A stretch of DNA of 64,000 nucleotides from Ustilaginoidea virens (Eukaryota > Ascomycota > Sordariomycetes > Hypocreales > Clavicipitaceae). The notes beneath the pieces were generated by a model, which searched no databases, was not told the DNA's origin, and saw only the letters and a list, made by a program, of their open reading frames with translations. Both the position numbers and the translations under genes were made by a program. The stretch lies in NCBI RefSeq assembly GCF_000687475.1, contig NC_057320.1, positions 1,116,001 to 1,180,000 on the forward strand, in the 5' to 3' direction. Below are positions 59,230-64,000 of the stretch, piece by piece; position 1 is the first letter of the stretch, and the number at the start of each line of letters is the position of its first letter.

Positions 59230-59714
59230 CTAAATCGGGGGGTATTACAGACCTATATACTAACGCAGTGCCTAAGGCCAGCCGCTCCTATCTTTAAATC
59301 CGGCTTACCTTTGCCTATATACTATAGACTAACGCGCTCGAGACGCGTCTAGGCCCCTATAGGCGCGCGCCTAATAAGAATACTATTGACCCTACCCCCT
59401 TAACCTTACCTTCCCCTTACTTTATACCTAATAGTACTCCGACCCAGGCCTAATACTCCCGGAACTTATACTCGCACTCTTCCCAAGCAATACCGCCAGA
59501 TATAGTCCTAAGCGGTTACGCACCCTACTCTTTCACGCACTAGATACCCACCGCCCCCGCTACAGGGCGATATAAAGCAGAAGTTAAGACTGTAGGAAGG
59601 GTTTTCCTCCCGGCTACCGGGTTTTTCCTTTCCGAATCATCTCTATAGAAGTACTAGATAGGTTATTTAGCTCTAAAATAGCCTCTAGCGTAATTTAATA
59701 ATAATAATAATAAT
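59230..59714 (+). other. LINE-1 3' untranslated region and tail
   Basis: Includes TTCCTCCCGGCTACCGGG at about 59602, shared with LINE-2 (about 303-320 in reverse), and ends in TAA repeats. No gene seen. Confidence 0.65.
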
Positions 59715-59986
59715 ACCGTAAGGTATTTTAGCTAATTATATTAGTTAAAAGAGATTATAATATGTAAGATAGCCTAGACCTCTTAATTTATCTATTTTAT
59801 ACTACTATCGGTCTAAAGGTCATATATAGTCGAAAAGAGTTATTTAGTCCTAATTAAATTATAAAATGTAATTTAAAATTATCCTACCTAGTTAAATCCT
59901 TAATTACTAATAATTTCTTTAGGGAACCTATAGAAATGCTATTAGCACTATTAAAACCATTCTATATAGTTTTCTACTTTTATAGA
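59715..59986 (-). pseudogene. pol: Gypsy-3 pol fragment (integrase)
   Basis: After the LINE-1 TSD the Gypsy sequence resumes, matching Gypsy-2 at about 37740-38010 (start of the integrase C-terminal third, on the minus strand). It is cut at 59986 by Copia-2b. Confidence 0.7.
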
Positions 59987-60782
59987 TGTTAAAATCCTAT
60001 AGTAGCCTACTAGACTGCTGGCCTAATGCCCTGCTGGCCTAATGCCCTGCTGGTCTAATGACTTACTGGCCTACTGACCTTCTAGTCCTTATACCGCCTC
60101 TTGGACTTATGGTAGTATTACCTTAGGCCTTTGCCTTTTACCTTAAGGATTTTCAGTGGATTATTTACTGTATATCAAGTAAGGTAGGCCTTGTTGAAAA
60201 GGTGTGGCATTGCTAAATTAGCGTAGTTGCCTACTAGCGTGGTGGCGGCCTACTAGCGTGGTGGCGGCCTACTAGCGTGGTGTGGCATTGCTAAATTAGC
60301 GTGGTGGCCTACTAGCGTGGTGGCTAGTCTACTAGCGTAGTGGTTGCCTACTAGCGTGGTGGTTAGTCACTAGCGTGGTGGTTAGGGTGGCCGGATATAG
60401 CGGGGTTAGTCGGATATAGCGGGGTTAGTGACGAGCATTACGGGGAGCTCTCTTATTGGCTACCCTGGATGCCTGGGCCCACCCCTCCTTTGTGTATATA
60501 TAGGATAGCTTTCCCCCTTCTTTCTAAATAGTAGAAAGGTAGCACAATCGAACCTGTTAATGCACTACATGCCTCTTAACTCCCACCTTTCCTGCGTTAT
60601 TCTGGTTATCTTATATTTGCTTTGCCTTTACACTTGCCTCGCTTTATAGCACTTATATAGTCTTAGAACTTAGTGACGAATCTAGTATTTATACTAAAAT
60701 TAAGTCACAGGTCGCAGACAGTCTTGTGCCATCTAGCTAGCTAGTAAGGCTTTACTTTATAGTGACCTTTAGAATTGCAATA
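59987..60782 (+). repeat. Copia-2b 5' LTR (796 bp)
   Basis: Forty bases longer than the LTRs of Copia-2. The excess lies in the GCGTGGTGGCGGCCTACTA minisatellite (about 60220-60380) and a tandem copy of CGGATATAGCGGGGTTAGT (about 60390-60430). Confidence 0.88.
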
Positions 60783-60794
60783 GGTTATAAGCCC
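60783..60794 (+). promoter_or_regulatory. Copia-2b primer binding site
   Basis: GGTTATAAGCCC, the initiator-Met type site with one G-to-A change compared with Copia-1 and Copia-2. Confidence 0.7.
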
Positions 60795-61540
60795 GGGTTT
60801 TTACTTCTTTGTTTTTACCCTACCTTTTTGTGTTCACCCCTTAGTCTCTTTTGCTTATTAGTACTACTAATATAGCTCATCCTTTAGCACCTTTGGCTTA
60901 CCCTTATTACTTTCGGCTTACCTATTATCATCTTGGCTTACCCTTATTACCTACGGTATTACCCTACGGCAATCAACGGCATACCTAACAGCAACTTACG
61001 GCGTAACCTCACGGCACTTTTAGCGTAACCTTACGTTATTTTCGGAGTAACCTACGGCACCTACGGATTTTATAGTGTAATATCCTTTACATTATACCAC
61101 TATATAACACCTTTACACCTAGTACACAACACTCACTGCACTATACGGCATCTGTTATACTCTCCCACTTATAGCACCTTTGGTACGGCACTTACGGCAC
61201 CTTTTATATTACGGCACCTACGGCACCCACGGCAGTTACAGCACCTTTATATTACGGCACCATATAAGCACCTTAAATACTAACGCTATACTACGGACTT
61301 GCACAACGCCTACGGCATCTGTGCTTTTATACTGAGACTTACCGCTATACTCCGCGGTCACCTTTTATAGTAGGCTACTAGCCACTATATTTATTGGCTG
61401 TTAAGCCAGTTATTCGACTGTTTTACCAGCTATTTTACTAATTACTCGACTATTTTGCTAGCTATTCAGCTAGTTATTCCTCTGTTTTTGCAACTATCGG
61501 CACCATTTTTCAACGGATTTTTAAACCCTTTTTGCCCACT
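60795..61540 (+). other. Copia-2b untranslated leader
   Basis: About 750 bases dominated by serial variants of TTACGGCACCT and GCTTACCCTTATTAC. The matching leader in Copia-2 is 22014-22702. Short frames occur on the reverse strand of the Copia-2 copy but have no motif. Confidence 0.6.
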
Positions 61541-64000
61541 ATAGCAGAGTCAGGATCCTATAAGGTCCCTGAATCCAATACTAAAGCTGATACTAATACA
61601 CAATTACAGCTAGATATAGACGATATAAAGTCCCAGATGAATATACTAACTGACCTTATACAGGGCCTAGTTAGTAGTTAAAATAACGACACCCAGGCTA
61701 CCCAGGCTACTAATAAGAAGCCTACTAAAGCTACTAAAGCTGGACCTTCCACTAAAACAACTACCACTAAGGATAATAATAATGAAGCTGACGTTATGGA
61801 AATCGACCAACCTTCTACCCCCATAAAATATAAGGGTAAAGAGCCTATTTATACCACAACGGCACCAACAACAACTATCACCAACCAAATTAATGACGGG
61901 GCTATTAAGGAATTAGCTAAGACTGCCAACCGCTTTAAAGAGTCTCAGAAGCTAAAAAGTCCCTATAATTTCGACCAGTAGAAGCAGGCCCTTACTATAC
62001 AACTTCGGGCCTTTAAAATAGCTAACTTTATTAACGACCCTTCTATAGCAAGGCACTTTGATAAGTCTGAACAGGCCCTTCTACTACTAATACTAAAGAA
62101 CAGCTATAGTGAAGAGGCTGCAGAGGCTATAGACTAGTATAATAACCCAGAGGAAGCCTATCTTTTGCTAATAGCCCAGTACTGCCACTCACCAGAAGTA
62201 CAGTAGGCACACTTATACCCTACCTTTCATACCCTTACATTTACCAGTTATAAGGACACCTTAGAGGCTTTTAATAGCGAATTTAACAGCTATATTTCTC
62301 GCCTCAGAATTCTAGGTCCTAAGATCGACTCTTTCGACCAAATTAACCAGTATCTTTAGGCTATAGAGGTGGTATTTACCCGCTAGACGGAACGCCAACG
62401 CTCTATAATTAGGGCTTATAGCGCCCAGGGCATTATTAACAGCAGCAAATTTAACCTCCAGTATTTTATAGTTAACCTTCTAGAAGAACAGCATTCTAAG
62501 GGGTCTAATAAGGTAGCAGCTAATAATAACCCTAAGCAGCTCAAGGCTTCCAAGGATTCTAAAAATAAAGGGTCTACTAATACCGCTTCTACTAATAATA
62601 GCAAGAATAATTCTACTAATAATAGGAAAAAGAAGCAGCAAAAGAAGAAGGAACAGGACTCTAATAATAGCAGCAAACAGCAAGATATCAAGGCCTTTAT
62701 TATAGGCAACTATAATACCAAGGATACTAATATATCTTATTCTTCTTCCACTACATCCACTAATATAAGCTATAGTGCGAAATCAAGCAGCAGGACCCCT
62801 AAAGATGCCCTTCTTTACGATACAGGCTCTACTTGTCATATTGTTAATAATAAGAAGCATTTCACCACTTTTCACCACTTTGAAAAGGATAATAAGCCTA
62901 TAATTACTACTAGTGGTGGCCCTATCTCCCCTACTAGTTGGGGCACAGCACGATTTACTATGCTACAGGGCATTAATCCTACGAAATGGGGTATTATAGA
63001 GCTCAAGAATGCACTATATATTCCTACCTTAGATATTAACATCATTAGCGGTGTAAAGCACTATGCCGCTAAAGGGGTACTAATTAAAAATCAGCTTTAG
63101 TCAGCAAGCCGTAAATGCATCGGCATTTTCAACTTCGAAAAATACAGCTTTTTCCTTCCACAGAAAGGAATAGACACACCACTACTACATCAACCTTGCA
63201 GCCATTATACTGTTACTAATAGTATAACAGTAGAGGTCCCCAGCCCTACTAACCCTGCTGATTATAGTGATCCTAAGGATACTACTATTACCCCTATTCC
63301 TACTATCACGACTAATAAGGAACCTATAGAGGCTACTAGCCCTACCACCCAACCTTCTGCTATTACGACTAGCGAAGACCCTATAGAGGCTACTAGCCCT
63401 ACTACTAACTCTCCCGCTATTACGACTAGCGAAAATCCTGTAGTGGCTACTAGCCCTACTCCTGCCCCTATAGCAGCTAATACAGAATATCAGAAGCTAT
63501 TACAATTAGCCGGCATTTAGCATATACGGCTAGGGCATATAGGTATGCAGCTACTTAAAAAGACCTATGCTAATACCCCTGGTCTACCTAACCTTAATAA
63601 GGTTAAAGATGCTGATTTTCGCTGCCTAGCTTATATTCAGGCTAAAAAGGTTAGAAGACCTTCTAAAGATACGATACCTAATTCAGCTAAATGCCTAGAT
63701 ATTATAGAAGGTGATACTTTTGCTATATCACCTATGCCATATAATAAACGACCTATTGCCCTTATATTAGTGGATAGAAAATCCCGATTCCATTAGCTTT
63801 ACTTACTGCCTAATAGGGAAGGCACTATTGTATTTAAAGCATTACAGAGCTTTATACAGAGCCTATAGGTCAGATATGGTAAAACGCCTATTAAATTCCA
63901 CTATGATGGTGGAAATGAAATCAACAAAATGCTTAATGATTAGCTTATCGAATAGGGTATAGCTTTTAATACCTCTTACCCCTATATTCACGAACAAAAC
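61541..64000 (+). pseudogene. gag-pol: Copia-2b gag-pol, 5' part
   Basis: The start is ATA (ATG in Copia-2), then AESGSYKVPES as in Copia-2. Gag to about 62800 with an open segment at 61796-61981; protease DTGST intact at about 62820; pre-integrase module with HIRLGHIG; integrase beginning in the open segment 63545-63796 with LILVDRKSRF. The second integrase block, HYDGGNEI (about 63900), keeps the Asp that Copia-2 has lost. RIP stops are scattered. The rest lies beyond the window. Confidence 0.85.

Larger units (their letters stand above)
45851..59714 (+). mobile_element. LINE-1, full-length non-LTR retrotransposon inside Gypsy-3
   Basis: A LINE of about 6.4 kb after removing Copia-1b. The TSD of at least 13 bases, ACCGTAAGGTATT, is at 45838-45850 and 59715-59727, and joining the flanks restores the Gypsy sequence seen in Gypsy-2 at about 37729-37770. 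The 3' end has a TAA-repeat tail. Content: 5' UTR, ORF1 with zinc knuckles, ORF2 with RT, an antisense frame and a 3' UTR. The combination of two ORFs and the RT type recalls fungal Tad-like LINEs; I cannot assign the clade firmly. Confidence 0.85.
42310..64000 (-). mobile_element. Gypsy-3, chromovirus, interrupted and running off the window
   Basis: Only the 3' LTR (42310-42553) and the 3' part of the body are seen: 42554-45850, then 59715-59986. It is split by a solo Copia-3 LTR, by LINE-1 and, at 59987, by Copia-2b. The pieces line up with Gypsy-2 in order. Its left border has atttt at 42305-42309 as half of a possible TSD; the partner lies outside the window. Confidence 0.82.
59987..64000 (+). 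mobile_element. Copia-2b, second copy of the Copia-2 family, cut by the window end
   Basis: It begins TGTTAAAATCC at 59987 after ataga, which should be one half of a TSD. The 5' LTR, primer site and the first part of gag-pol are present, up to the integrase core. Close in sequence to Copia-2 and in the opposite orientation. Confidence 0.9.

Noticed and set aside
1..64000. Bacterial or organellar origin because of the TA-richness
   Set aside because: LTR retrotransposons with chromodomains, LINEs and RIP-type mutation point to the nuclear genome of a filamentous ascomycete.

Overview
The window reads as filamentous ascomycete (Pezizomycotina-type) repeat DNA. It is TA-rich, and its old retroelement genes are full of TAG/TAA stops where CAG, CAA or TGG would be expected, with frequent Asp-to-Asn changes. 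That is the footprint of repeat-induced point mutation (RIP, CpA to TpA on either strand). I see no intact host gene. Only about the first 210 bases look like ordinary low-copy host DNA.

Nearly everything else is one multi-level nest of retrotransposons, which can be solved because insertion borders and target-site duplications (TSDs) are readable. The base layer is a LINE on the minus strand (LINE-2), in pieces at 211-3379, 26488-26597, 34050-34562 and 42206-42309. Inserted into it are a chromovirus (Ty3/Gypsy with chromodomain) Gypsy-1 (+, 3380-26482, TSD gttac), Copia-3 (+, 26598-34044, TSD ctttt), Gypsy-2 (-, 34563-42200, TSD ctata, uninterrupted) and Gypsy-3 (-, 42310 to beyond the window). 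Gypsy-1 itself holds Copia-1 (+, 7937-15528, TSD ccttt), Copia-2 (-, 16205-23470, TSD ataat) and a 582-bp TRIM-like element (24202-24783, TSD attaa). Gypsy-3 holds a solo Copia-3 LTR (44790-45122, TSD atata), a second LINE (LINE-1, +, 45851-59714, TSD of 13-15 bp) and Copia-2b (+, 59987 to the window end). LINE-1 is in turn split by Copia-1b (-, 46770-54218, TSD aaagg).

The Copia elements each read as one long gag-protease-integrase-RT-RNase H frame broken by RIP stops; the chromoviruses carry gag, then protease-RT-RNase H-integrase-chromodomain; the LINEs carry a zinc-knuckle ORF1 and an RT-bearing ORF2. No element looks able to move on its own, although Copia-2 keeps a 449-codon open segment and Copia-3 an intact RNase H segment.

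The most unusual content is a pair of convergent, antisense reading frames. All three chromovirus copies carry a frame of about 535 codons between pol and the 3' LTR, on the strand opposite gag-pol, ending at the same double TAA. Both LINE copies carry a different frame of about 340 codons, Asn/Ser-rich near its start, antisense in the 3' region. Both frames follow pyrimidine-rich leaders typical of fungal promoters. I do not recognise either protein. The chromovirus LTRs also show an 11-nt self-priming signal of the Tf1/sushi type.
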